A DNA stretch of 38,549 nt. It comes from CAZAKZ01 sp964485695 (GTDB taxonomy: Bacteria; Planctomycetota; JAFGQW01). This document shows, in pieces, positions 25,051-33,166 of the stretch. The notes beneath the pieces were generated by a model. It ran no database searches. It saw only the letters and a list, made by a program, of their open reading frames with translations, and was not told the DNA's origin. How positions within the stretch are numbered: the stretch's first letter is position 1; every line of letters starts with the position of its first letter. The stretch lies in assembly GCA_964485695.1 (NCBI GenBank), contig CAZAKZ010000042.1, positions 1 through 38,549 on the forward strand, written 5' to 3'. The translations under genes were made by a program, and so were the position numbers.

Positions 25051-26247
25051 ATGTTCACGTCGAGGTGCATCGCTCTTGTTGCATTGCTCTTCCTGCTGGC
25101 CCACGGATTCCCGGCCCAGGAGAAGAAGCCTCCCTCGATCTCCGAGCTCCGGAAGCGGGCCAGGATGGCCGTGCTGTCCGTCACGAAGACCAAAGCACGG
25201 GGGCAGTATGGTGACGTCCTCGCCTTCGTGAAACGCCTGCGCGAGAAGAGGAGAACCCGGGAAGCACTCCGTTTCTTGAAAAATGCGGTCAAGGCTGCAC
25301 CGTGGGAACTCGAGGCCGGCCTCGCCCTGGCCGAGATCCTGAAGGTGGACGGTAAGGTCCGCACGGCGGAGAAGCTTGCCGAGACCCTTCTGGACCGGGC
25401 CGAGGCGAACCCGGTCAGGCTGGGTGCACTGCGCATCCTGGACCGCGAACCGGACCTGGAATTTCCCGCGTTATCCGGGGCCGACGGCAGTGAGGCCCGG
25501 ATCATCCTGTTGCCCGTGGAGCCTGTTGATCCCCTCGTGGTCAGGGAAATCTGGCGACACCTGAAGATCTTCCTCCCGGTTTCCACCGTGATCCGGAAGA
25601 CGGACGTGGAGATGCCCCGTCCGACCCGGAAAAACTCCCGGGAGTTCTTCGAGGACTCGAGGCGCGTCCTGCAAGACCTCCTCGACCGTGGCGACGTCCA
25701 TGCCCTCAAGGCCCTCAAGGAGCTCAAGAAGCAGCCGGCCGACCTGATTGACGTTGAGACGGTCGGAGCGGTACGGTGCAAGATCTGCGAGCTCCAGGAG
25801 AGGTGGGTGGAACTGGGAGAGGTGCAAACCTCCCTCGTGGCTGCGCGTGAGCCCCAGTGGCAGGCCGACAAGGTGCTAGACAGCGTGAACGCTGCCATCC
25901 GGCCCTTTCGCCGGGAACGCACCGTGTATCTGGCCGTCACCCGGGCGGACCTCTACGCCAAGGACCACGCATTCGATTTCGCCCTGTCCGGCACGGAGGG
26001 AAGTGTATTGATGTCCTACAACCGCTTCCGGTCCATCCGGAACAAGGAGGAGCCGAACTGGAAACTTCTCCTGGAGCGGACGGTGAAGCAGGCGATCTGC
26101 TCGGTGGGTCAATCCATCGGTATGGATCGGTGTGATGACGAGAGGTGTGTCTTTGCCCGGGCAGGCGTCATCGATGCCCACGACGCCAAGGAGGCCGAGG
26201 CGTGTGAGATGTGCAGGAAGGAATTCCTGTCCCGGCTGAGGCGATGA
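25051..26247 (+). CDS. Secreted TPR / archaemetzincin-like (M54) protein lacking the catalytic motif
   Basis: A 398-aa exported protein: signal peptide (to about 22), a TPR-like helical region (about 25-130), then an archaemetzincin-like domain. Matching features are ILLPVEPVDPLVVREIW, a YLAVTRADLYAKDHAFDF strand and the Cys-rich end. The family motif HExxHxxGxxHC aligns with 350-361, but its three His and the Glu are Cys350, Gln354, Arg360 and Ser351, so it cannot bind catalytic zinc normally. The structural zinc cysteines (361, 366, 385, 388) remain. It is likely a pseudoprotease that binds or regulates a partner. It begins 5 nt after the M14 stop without its own SD, so coupling is likely; TTG 25042 is an alternative start. 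Confidence 0.78.
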   Translation: MFTSRCIALVALLFLLAHGFPAQEKKPPSISELRKRARMAVLSVTKTKARGQYGDVLAFVKRLREKRRTREALRFLKNAVKAAPWELEAGLALAEILKVDGKVRTAEKLAETLLDRAEANPVRLGALRILDREPDLEFPALSGADGSEARIILLPVEPVDPLVVREIWRHLKIFLPVSTVIRKTDVEMPRPTRKNSREFFEDSRRVLQDLLDRGDVHALKALKELKKQPADLIDVETVGAVRCKICELQERWVELGEVQTSLVAAREPQWQADKVLDSVNAAIRPFRRERTVYLAVTRADLYAKDHAFDFALSGTEGSVLMSYNRFRSIRNKEEPNWKLLLERTVKQAICSVGQSIGMDRCDDERCVFARAGVIDAHDAKEAEACEMCRKEFLSRLRR

Positions 26248-26368
26248 AAAACGGGGTGATGCCATGAGGACTCTTGCTCCGGGCACCGTGAATTTCATAG
26301 TATGAACATGATAGCCCGTGGGATCGGGATCTCGGGGCTTTCCATTGCGACATCCCAGGTAAGGTCAC

Positions 26369-27916
26369 ATGATTCGGTGTCTGCCAGCCTTCCTCGTCTT
26401 CCTGATCTCGGCCTCCGTCCTCGGGCCTCACCTCGAAGCCCAGGGCATCCCGAAGCAACACGACTCGAAACACTCCAGCGCCTGTAAACGGTGCAGAACC
26501 GCGTACGATAAGGCCCTGGGCCATACCCTCGCACGGTTGCGTCAAGCCTCCTTTCCCGCCCGGATGATCATGGGCTGGTTGCTCCTGGCCGACGGCCGCC
26601 ATCCCAAAGACCTCAAGAACGTCATCGCCGAGGCCATGCGGTGGAGACAGCGCGTGGGCGCGAAGCGGGCCCACAACCACAGGAGGAACTGGTATCCGGC
26701 GCTGGCGGGCATCTTGCTTGCGGAGTACGGGAAGTTTTACCCGAACCGAAAGCTCAGGGCCGCCCTTCAGGACATTGTCGACCACTTCGTGGGCGTGCAG
26801 GAGGTCACAGGCGGCTGGTTCAAGTGGCACGAAGGGGCATTCAAGGACCGCCTCGACTACGCGGTCAAGGACCTCGGAATGCTCGACGCGATCATCTTCG
26901 GATTTCTGTGCACGGCCAGAACGCAGGGCGTCCAGGTGCCCGCAAAGACCTTCAAGGGCGTGGAAACCTGCATCCACAAGATCCTCTCCGCGCGTGGAAT
27001 CAGTTACGGTACCGGGTCGCGAGGCGGAGACCGCACCGGAGCCCGGGGCGCCTTTGCCTTGAACGGCCTCTACTACATGCGTGACAGGAAGCACGAGATC
27101 GCCAGGGTGTACGAGAATCTCCTTCCGAAGCAGATACCGAACATGGACAAGGGCCACCATGTGGGCGGTCTCCACTGCCTCGGTGTGACCCTCGGCTGCC
27201 GCCTTCTCGGGACGAAGGTCTACAAGAAGCTCACGGATCGCTGGCTGGATTCGCTCATCGACCGCCAGAAGCCCGATGGTGGAATTTACGTCGGAGACGA
27301 CGAAGACGCCGGCGGCGAAAAGAAGTTGCTGGGGGAGGACGATGCATCCACCGCCGCCGCAGCGCTCCTGATCCTGCTCCAGGACCCGTCGCGCCTCGTG
27401 CCCGGTAAGCGGCCGCAGGTCAACTGGCTGGCTCTCAACCTCGAGGCCCCCGCCGAGAAGAAGTTCAAGTGTGTCGTCCAGTGGGCGGCACGGGGAAGGC
27501 TCGGTGAAATCCTCAACCTCGTTCAGCGGTCGCTCGCCTCGAAGTACGCAGAGGCTCCCGAAAAGGGAGAGGCCGCCGCCATCCAGCGCGCGGTTCGAAC
27601 GCATGCACTCGCTCGGTTGGATGAGGCGGAGGCGAGCCTGAAGGAGGGGGACGTCCTGCACGCCTTGGAGATCGCCGAACCGCTGTCCGAGACGCTTCCA
27701 CGCCATGAGATCGGCTTGCAGGCCCGGAGGATGCTCGAGCGAATCCGGAGAGACAAGCAGATCAAGCTCGAACTTCAGGCCCAGATGGAACTCGAGAAGG
27801 CCTGGCAAACGGCCTGCCGCAAGGGTCTGCGGAAGGCCCGGCCTGCATTCAGGCGCATCGTGGAACGTTTCCCCGATACGGTGGCGGCGAAGAAGGCCCG
27901 AGAAGTCGTGGACTGA
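26369..27916 (+). CDS. Secreted alpha/alpha-toroid-like protein
   Basis: A 515-aa exported protein with a signal peptide ending near LEAQG and an early CKRC (39-42) pair. Residues about 45-360 have helical repeats with turns such as QEVTGGWFKWHEG and RQKPDGGIYVGDD, the pattern of terpenoid-cyclase/prenyltransferase-type toroids. The last 130 residues are charged and probably TPR or coiled coil (LKEGDVLHALEIAEPL, RFPDTVAAKKAREV). No enzyme motif is visible. AGGTAAGG precedes the ATG. It follows the archaemetzincin-like gene by 121 bp on the same strand and may share the operon. The exact function is unknown; the fold is a pattern-based inference. Confidence 0.75.
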   Translation: MIRCLPAFLVFLISASVLGPHLEAQGIPKQHDSKHSSACKRCRTAYDKALGHTLARLRQASFPARMIMGWLLLADGRHPKDLKNVIAEAMRWRQRVGAKRAHNHRRNWYPALAGILLAEYGKFYPNRKLRAALQDIVDHFVGVQEVTGGWFKWHEGAFKDRLDYAVKDLGMLDAIIFGFLCTARTQGVQVPAKTFKGVETCIHKILSARGISYGTGSRGGDRTGARGAFALNGLYYMRDRKHEIARVYENLLPKQIPNMDKGHHVGGLHCLGVTLGCRLLGTKVYKKLTDRWLDSLIDRQKPDGGIYVGDDEDAGGEKKLLGEDDASTAAAALLILLQDPSRLVPGKRPQVNWLALNLEAPAEKKFKCVVQWAARGRLGEILNLVQRSLASKYAEAPEKGEAAAIQRAVRTHALARLDEAEASLKEGDVLHALEIAEPLSETLPRHEIGLQARRMLERIRRDKQIKLELQAQMELEKAWQTACRKGLRKARPAFRRIVERFPDTVAAKKAREVVD

Positions 27917-28341
27917 CCGACCGGGGACCGCGGGAGTATATCCACAGGCTGTTCATGCCGTCACTCTCCGGGGAGTTTCTGGAACGTCCGTGGGCCCCGG
28001 AACCGGTGATCCATGGTGGAATATCGGGCCATGCTCGGCCTAAATCTATTTTTGACAAAGGCTTGACGAAGTTTTTCTCCGCTCGGGCCAGCGGGATTGG
28101 CGGGGTAGGTCGACACGAAAATGGACAAATCAGGGCCGCGATTTCCGCCTCGTGACGGGGTGCGCAATCCCTTGATTCCGGCGCTTGGACTTGCGTTTTT
28201 TCAGCGGAGAGTTTATACAGAAGGGCTCAGGGATGGGGTAACGGCTCTGCCGTGGATTCCATCCGTAGTTAGCATGTCCGGACGCAGATCGCACCCCGAG
28301 GATCCCGTCAGGCCAGAATTACTCGGGGGAGGTAAGATCTC
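27917..28341. other. 425-bp intergenic region before the RRM gene
   Basis: No credible ORF. It contains TTGACA and TTGACG boxes near 28052-28070 without matching -10 elements, the better promoter candidate at 28191-28219, and probably a leader of about 115 nt for the RRM mRNA. Confidence 0.45.
28191..28219 (+). promoter_or_regulatory. Possible promoter of the RRM gene
   Basis: TTGCGT and TATACA (28214-28219) with a 17-nt spacer. The -35 is weak. It would leave a leader of about 115 nt, a length often seen for cold-shock mRNAs. Confidence 0.35.
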
Positions 28342-28650
28342 GTGTTCAATATCTACGTAGGCAACCTGTCCTTCGACACCACCGAGTCGGAGATTCACGA
28401 CCTCTTCAGTGCCCATGGTGAAGTGGAGCGCGTCAACATCATCACGGACCGCGATACCGGAAGACCACGCGGTTTCTGCTTTGTCGAGATGGCGGAGGAA
28501 GACGCGGGTCGCGCGGCCATCGACGCCCTCAACAACACGGAGCTGGGCGGCCGGACACTGACCGTGAACGAAGCCAGACCCCGCGCGCCGCGAGGAAACC
28601 GCGGTGGTGGAGGCGGTGGTGGAGGCGGTGGCCGTCGCGATCGCTGGTAG
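28342..28650 (+). CDS. RRM-domain RNA-binding protein with glycine-rich tail
   Basis: A 102-aa single RRM protein: RNP2 IYVGNL (4-9), RNP1 RGFCFVEM (43-50) and a beta-alpha-beta-beta-alpha-beta layout to about residue 80. The C-terminal tail has about ten consecutive Gly and ends RRDRW. This is the bacterial Rbp type known from cyanobacteria, Planctomycetota and others, often cold-induced, and thought to act on mRNA stability or translation. It starts at GTG 28342 with GGGGGAGG about 8 nt upstream. It is monocistronic and followed by palindromic repeats. Confidence 0.93.
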   Translation: MFNIYVGNLSFDTTESEIHDLFSAHGEVERVNIITDRDTGRPRGFCFVEMAEEDAGRAAIDALNNTELGGRTLTVNEARPRAPRGNRGGGGGGGGGGRRDRW

Positions 28651-28685
28651 TCCTTTCTCTGCGAGAAGCACTCCATCTTCCAACC

Positions 28686-28850
28686 TAGTGGGGTATAACC
28701 GAAATTCGGGACATATATTTGCACGCCTTGGTGCCGCTGGCTGCGTTGCTCCTCCCTTGCGTATTCACCGAATACGCGGCGGTCGTCGCGCCTTGCCAGC
28801 GACCCCAAATCGCACAAATATGTGTCCCGAATTTCAGTTACACCCCACTA
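28686..28850. repeat. 165-bp MITE/REP-like palindromic element
   Basis: The outer 39 bp at each end are inverted repeats matching at 34 of 39 sites, and both ends read TAGTGGGGT inward. The symmetry centre is 28768, inside GCGTATTC-ACC-GAATACGC, and the middle parts also match partly (both hold CGCTGGC). As RNA or single-stranded DNA the whole element would form one long hairpin. No transposase is present. It looks like a non-autonomous palindromic repeat (MITE or REP type) inserted between convergent genes. Confidence 0.75.
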
Positions 28851-28874
28851 TGACCTGGTCCCCTCCTCGGTACT

Positions 28875-28941
28875 CCAGGCTGGAGTTACGCCGGGATGAT
28901 TCTGTTCAGAGCAGGGTCATCCGGGTGAGACTCCAGCCTGG
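28875..28941. repeat. Second inverted repeat, possible bidirectional terminator
   Basis: Arms 28875-28899 and 28917-28941 match at 21 of 25 sites in inverted order, with a 17-nt loop; the outer 11 bp (CCAGGCTGGAG / CTCCAGCCTGG) are perfect. It lies 25 nt from the stop of the S9 peptidase gene and ends the RRM unit on the other side. There is no T-run. It is either a terminator or another intergenic repeat. Confidence 0.5.
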
Positions 28942-28965
28942 GGATCCGTGGTTTTCACACAGGCC

Positions 28966-31122
28966 TCACAGGTGTTCCTTGATGATTCGCCGCTTGAGGT
29001 CCGTCCAGTGGCGGTTTCTGACTCCGTGCTTCGCCTTCGGGTAGATCATGAGGGTGAAGTTCTGCTTGTTCGCATTCTGGAGGGCGTGCGCGAGCTGGAG
29101 GGCGTTCTGCATGTGTACGTTGTCGTCCATGCCGCCGTGGACGATTACCAGGTGTCCGTGCAGGTTCCTGGCTGCCTTGACCACGGAGGAGACACGGTAG
29201 CCCTTCTTGTTGTTCTGGGGCTTGGCCATGTAGCGCTCGGTGTAGATCGTATCGTAGAGGCGCCAGTCGTAGACGCCAGAGTGCGCAATGCCGACCTTGA
29301 ACATCTTGCTGTGAGTCAGGGCGTAGGCGGCCATGTATCCCCCGTAGCTCACGCCTTCGATCCCCACCCGGGACGCATCGGCCCACTCGTGCTCGGTGGT
29401 CAACCACTTCACGACGTCTTCGATGTCCTTCAGCTCCTGGACGCCGAACTGGCGGTAGCAGCGCTTGGTGTACTTCATACCCCGTCCGCTGGCGCTCCGC
29501 ACGTTGATCCTGAGGAGGATGACGGATCCCCGGGAGCCGCCACTGCCCTGCCAGCGGTCCCTGACGGAGGGCGCGTTCGGGCCGGAGTAGGTATTGATCC
29601 ACACGGGGTAGCTCTCGCCGGGATCGAAGTCGTTCGGCTTCTGGATCGTCACGTCCAGCATCTCGCCGTCGCGGGCCTTGACCTTCACCAGCTCGGGGAG
29701 GTTGGGATTCCCACGGACCGGCGTCTTGCGGATTTTCCGTACGTCGGTTCCGTCCGCCTTCCTGAGCCACACCTCCCCGGGATTGTCCAGGCTCGAGAAA
29801 GAGTCGATGAGCAGGGTTCCTGCCTTGTTGAGGCTGATGCGGTGTGTGCCTCTTTCCCGGGTGAGCTGCGTGAAGCCCGATCCGTCGAGGCCCACGCGGT
29901 AGGCGTGCAGCCCGATGGCGCTCTCCTTGGTGGCGTAGAAGGTGATGTGGCCCTTCTTCTCGTCCAGGCGCACGACGTTCCGGACCTCCCAATCGCCGGA
30001 GGTGAGGGTGGCGAGGAGCCGCCCGCTCCGGTCGTACCGGTAGATGTGCTTGAATCCCGTTCGCTCGCTCTCCCAGAGAAATGAGCCGTCCTTCAGCCAC
30101 CGGGGCTTGGCCAGGAAGTTGACCCAGCTATCCTCGGACGATTCGTGAATGATCGTCTTCACCTTGCCGGTGGCCGGATCGGCGAAGTTCAGGTCGAGCC
30201 AGGTCTGCTCGCGGTTCTGGACCTTGAAGACGACGCGGTCGCCTTCCGGCGTCCAGCCGACCCGCACGATGAGGATCTCGTCTTCGGTCTTGTACTTGGA
30301 CAGATCCACGGCCATGGTTTTTCCGTCCTTCGCCCTCACCACGTGGAGGGTGGCGCGGGGATTCGTCCTTCCGGCCTTGGGGTATTTCAGGGGAATGACC
30401 TTGGTCTGGTCCGGGATGAAGTCGACGACCATGAACGTGTCCACACCCTCTTCATCGGTACGAAGGAATGCCAGGTGCCGGCCGTCCGGAGACCACCACG
30501 TTCCTTTGAAGTTGAAGCGGCCGTAGACCTCCTCCTGATAGACCCAGTCCAGCTCACCGTAGAACAGGACCTCGCTTCCGTCTCTGGTGACCTGACGAGT
30601 CTTGCCACCGTCGACGCCGGTAATGAAGAGGTTCATGTCCTTGATGTAGGATACCGCTCTCCCGTCCGGAGCCAGTTCCATCCGGCGAATACCGGCCATT
30701 CCGTCCCGCACCCGGCGAGCCTTTTTTCCGCTGGACCAAGCCCACAGATTCCCCTCGTGCACCAACACGGCGCGGGTCCCGCCCTTCGCCGTCAGCATGC
30801 CCTGCCGCCGCTCGGGGGCTCTGGGCAGGGTGCTGCGCCCCCGCTGTCTGCGGAACAGGGTTCTCGGGACGCGTTTGCCCTTCAGCGCCCTGGTCAGGGC
30901 CTTCCGGAACTCCGTGGCGGGATTGACGGTTTTCTTGCCGGTATCAACCGGGATCTTCTCGACCTCCTCGTTCGTGAGGGGGTCGAGCCACTTTGTTCCG
31001 ATCAGCAGGTGCTTCCCATCGGGTGCCCAGCGAACGCGCTGGTTGCGCTGCGCGGATCCGAGCTGGATCGTGATGAGGACCAGGGCAAGAGACACGAACA
31101 GAGCAAGGAATCGTTTCATCAT
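28966..31122 (-). CDS. Secreted dipeptidyl-peptidase IV-type S9B serine peptidase
   Basis: Removes N-terminal dipeptides, usually after Pro or Ala, in the periplasm. A signal peptide (1-25) is followed by a beta-propeller with the DWVYQEEVYGRF motif, whose Glu pair binds the substrate amino terminus in DPP-IV. The alpha/beta hydrolase domain has nucleophile Ser592 in GVSYGGYM, the Asp666-Asp667 pair in GGMDDNVHMQ and His699 in KHGV. The residue before the nucleophile is Val where most DPP-IV enzymes have Trp. The 718-aa length is normal. The start has GGAG about 12 nt upstream, a little far. It diverges from the export operon. Confidence 0.94.
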   Translation of the reverse strand: MMKRFLALFVSLALVLITIQLGSAQRNQRVRWAPDGKHLLIGTKWLDPLTNEEVEKIPVDTGKKTVNPATEFRKALTRALKGKRVPRTLFRRQRGRSTLPRAPERRQGMLTAKGGTRAVLVHEGNLWAWSSGKKARRVRDGMAGIRRMELAPDGRAVSYIKDMNLFITGVDGGKTRQVTRDGSEVLFYGELDWVYQEEVYGRFNFKGTWWSPDGRHLAFLRTDEEGVDTFMVVDFIPDQTKVIPLKYPKAGRTNPRATLHVVRAKDGKTMAVDLSKYKTEDEILIVRVGWTPEGDRVVFKVQNREQTWLDLNFADPATGKVKTIIHESSEDSWVNFLAKPRWLKDGSFLWESERTGFKHIYRYDRSGRLLATLTSGDWEVRNVVRLDEKKGHITFYATKESAIGLHAYRVGLDGSGFTQLTRERGTHRISLNKAGTLLIDSFSSLDNPGEVWLRKADGTDVRKIRKTPVRGNPNLPELVKVKARDGEMLDVTIQKPNDFDPGESYPVWINTYSGPNAPSVRDRWQGSGGSRGSVILLRINVRSASGRGMKYTKRCYRQFGVQELKDIEDVVKWLTTEHEWADASRVGIEGVSYGGYMAAYALTHSKMFKVGIAHSGVYDWRLYDTIYTERYMAKPQNNKKGYRVSSVVKAARNLHGHLVIVHGGMDDNVHMQNALQLAHALQNANKQNFTLMIYPKAKHGVRNRHWTDLKRRIIKEHL

Positions 31123-31477
31123 GGCCGATCTTCTCCGGTGCCGGGTGGGACTTGCGCGTCGATGTATAACTTATTTTGGTCTAATGAGATATGACAGTAG
31201 GCCGCATCGGGTGCAGCGACTGCCCGGGGTCCCGTCCCCGGGTCCGATCCCCTTTCGCCCCGGTCCGCTCCGATACTCCTCGTCCGGGCCGAAAGAGAGA
31301 ACTACTTTTCATATTCGCGTCAGCCACAATACCTTGTTCGGCGCGGTCTTGCAGCAGGTTCGTTGAAAAGACGTAGGCTTCCTGATCGACGTATATAAGA
31401 ATAGGACCTGTGAACCTCCACCGGGATGGTTTTTCTTGCCGGCCTCGTATGAGAGACCTTCTCGAGAAATGCCTTTC
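31123..31477. other. 355-bp divergent intergenic region
   Basis: Lies between the S9 peptidase and the TolC operon. No credible ORF. AT-rich patches occur near 31160-31190 and at 31390-31400 (TATATAAG), which could be -10 elements for the two directions, but neither has a well-placed -35. Confidence 0.4.
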
Positions 31478-33166
31478 ATGAAGCATCCGGAGTCTGGACG
31501 ACGTCCCACGGGCCTGTTCCTATGCTTGCTTGGCCTTCACGGCCTGGTTTCAGGATGCAGCACCGAAGCCTATCGTAGAGCCGCGGACGAGGAGGCCCTG
31601 GCCATCATCCGGGAGAAGCAAAAGGAAGTGTTCGGCCAGGAACGGCCCTTCCAGGTGGAGATTCCTGAAGACTCGCCCAGGATGCGCCTCCTGGAGGCCA
31701 TCGAGAGGGCCAGGAAGGACAAGGATCCGGATAAGGACCCAGCAAGGAAGCCCGAGCCCCTGATGCTGAACCGGGGCCGGTGCCTCGAGGTGGCAGCCCT
31801 CTGCAGCCGGGAGTTTCAGAACCAGAAGGAGACCCTCTTTCTCTCCGCCCTGGCGCTGAGCACCACCCGGTGGGAGTTCGACTGGCAACCCTCTCTCACC
31901 GGCTTCATCGGCGTGGAAGGCAACCGCCGGGACGCCGACGTCTCCGGCTCGGGCTCCTTCGGCTTCAGCAAGACCCTCCGGACGGGCGCCTCCATCCTGG
32001 GAAACCTGCTCCATTCCTTTACCCGCACCATCACCACCGGGGATCACTGGGACGCATCCTCGCTTCTCACCATCGGCCTCACCCAGCCCCTGCTCCGGGG
32101 TTTCGGCTCTCACATCGTCCTGGAGAGTCTGACCCAGGCGGAGCGAAACGTGGTCTACAGCCTGAGGAGCTTCGAACGATTCCGCCGCCGCCACGTGGTG
32201 ACGCTCATCTCCACGTACTTTGGCCTTCTCCAGCAATACGACCGCATCATGATCGAGGAGGCCAACCAGGAGAACCTGAAGCTGAGCCTCGCCCTTCAGC
32301 AGGCGCTCTACAAGGCCGGCAAGAGACCCAAGTTCCAGGTGGACCAGAACCGCCAGAGCGTGCTGCGGTCGGAGACCACCCTGCTCCGACTCCGGGAATC
32401 GCTGAAGAGCTCTCTGGACGGATTCAAGATCACCCTGGGCCTACCCGTGGAAACGGAGATCCACCTGGATATGGACGAGTTCGCCCAGCTCCAGAAACAG
32501 GGCATCCACGCGCTGAAAATCGATCTGGATACTGCCATGGGGGTGGCCCTGGAGAACCGTCTCGACCTGAAGACGAGCAAGGACGAGATGGAGGATGCCC
32601 AGCGCCAGGTGGTCATCGCCGCCGACGCCCTCAGGACGGGCCTGGACCTGGACCTGGACGTGACCGTCCCGTCCAAGGCTGGCAAATCCGAGCAGGCGGA
32701 CTGGAAGAACGTCACCCTGGGAGCCGGCCTCACCTGGGATCTCCCCATAGACAGAACCCGCCAGAGGAATACCTACAGGAGCGCCATCATTTCGTATGAA
32801 CGCTCCGTGAGGAACCACGAGCTCCAGCTGGATTCGGTGAAGCGGGAGGTCCGCGCCAGGCTCCGGGACCTGCGCCAGATCGAGCAGGACTACGAGATTC
32901 AGATGCAGAGCGTGGAACTCGCCACGAGCCAGGTGGACGAGACCCGGGAGAAGATGCGCGCCGGGCGGGCCATCATGCGCGACCTGCTGGAGGCCCAGGA
33001 AACCCTCGTGAACGCCCAGAGCGCCCTCTCGGGCCTCCTCGTGGACTACCTGGCCACCCACCTCGAACTCCTCCGGGACATGGATATCCTCAAGCTCGAC
33101 CCAGAAGGACTGAAATATGATGACCGAATCGAAACCTATAAGTCCTCGGCAGAACGCGGCAAATAA
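31478..33166 (+). CDS. TolC-family outer-membrane efflux lipoprotein
   Basis: The outer-membrane channel of a tripartite exporter. The 562-aa protein begins with a lipoprotein signal (LVSGC, Cys27), then has the TolC-type duplicated layout of long coiled helices (SRRFERF-type helix near 230; LDSVKREVRARLRDLRQIE near 455) and two beta segments (LTIGLTQPLLRGFG; VTLGAGLTWDLPIDR). ATG 31478 is preferred over ATG 31469 because GAGAA lies 9 nt upstream. The adaptor gene starts 50 nt before its stop in another frame, so the genes are tightly linked with the ATPase and permease that follow. The substrate is unknown. Confidence 0.9.
   Translation: MKHPESGRRPTGLFLCLLGLHGLVSGCSTEAYRRAADEEALAIIREKQKEVFGQERPFQVEIPEDSPRMRLLEAIERARKDKDPDKDPARKPEPLMLNRGRCLEVAALCSREFQNQKETLFLSALALSTTRWEFDWQPSLTGFIGVEGNRRDADVSGSGSFGFSKTLRTGASILGNLLHSFTRTITTGDHWDASSLLTIGLTQPLLRGFGSHIVLESLTQAERNVVYSLRSFERFRRRHVVTLISTYFGLLQQYDRIMIEEANQENLKLSLALQQALYKAGKRPKFQVDQNRQSVLRSETTLLRLRESLKSSLDGFKITLGLPVETEIHLDMDEFAQLQKQGIHALKIDLDTAMGVALENRLDLKTSKDEMEDAQRQVVIAADALRTGLDLDLDVTVPSKAGKSEQADWKNVTLGAGLTWDLPIDRTRQRNTYRSAIISYERSVRNHELQLDSVKREVRARLRDLRQIEQDYEIQMQSVELATSQVDETREKMRAGRAIMRDLLEAQETLVNAQSALSGLLVDYLATHLELLRDMDILKLDPEGLKYDDRIETYKSSAERGK

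Noticed and set aside
28050..28075. Consensus TTGACA box as promoter of the RRM gene
   Set aside because: No -10-like hexamer lies 16-18 nt downstream of it or of the following TTGACG.
28948..30100. Long open frames on both strands inside the S9 peptidase gene
   Set aside because: They are out-of-frame shadows of a gene with a complete catalytic triad; their compositions (Val/Gly/His-rich or Arg/Pro-rich) are typical of GC-rich antisense frames.
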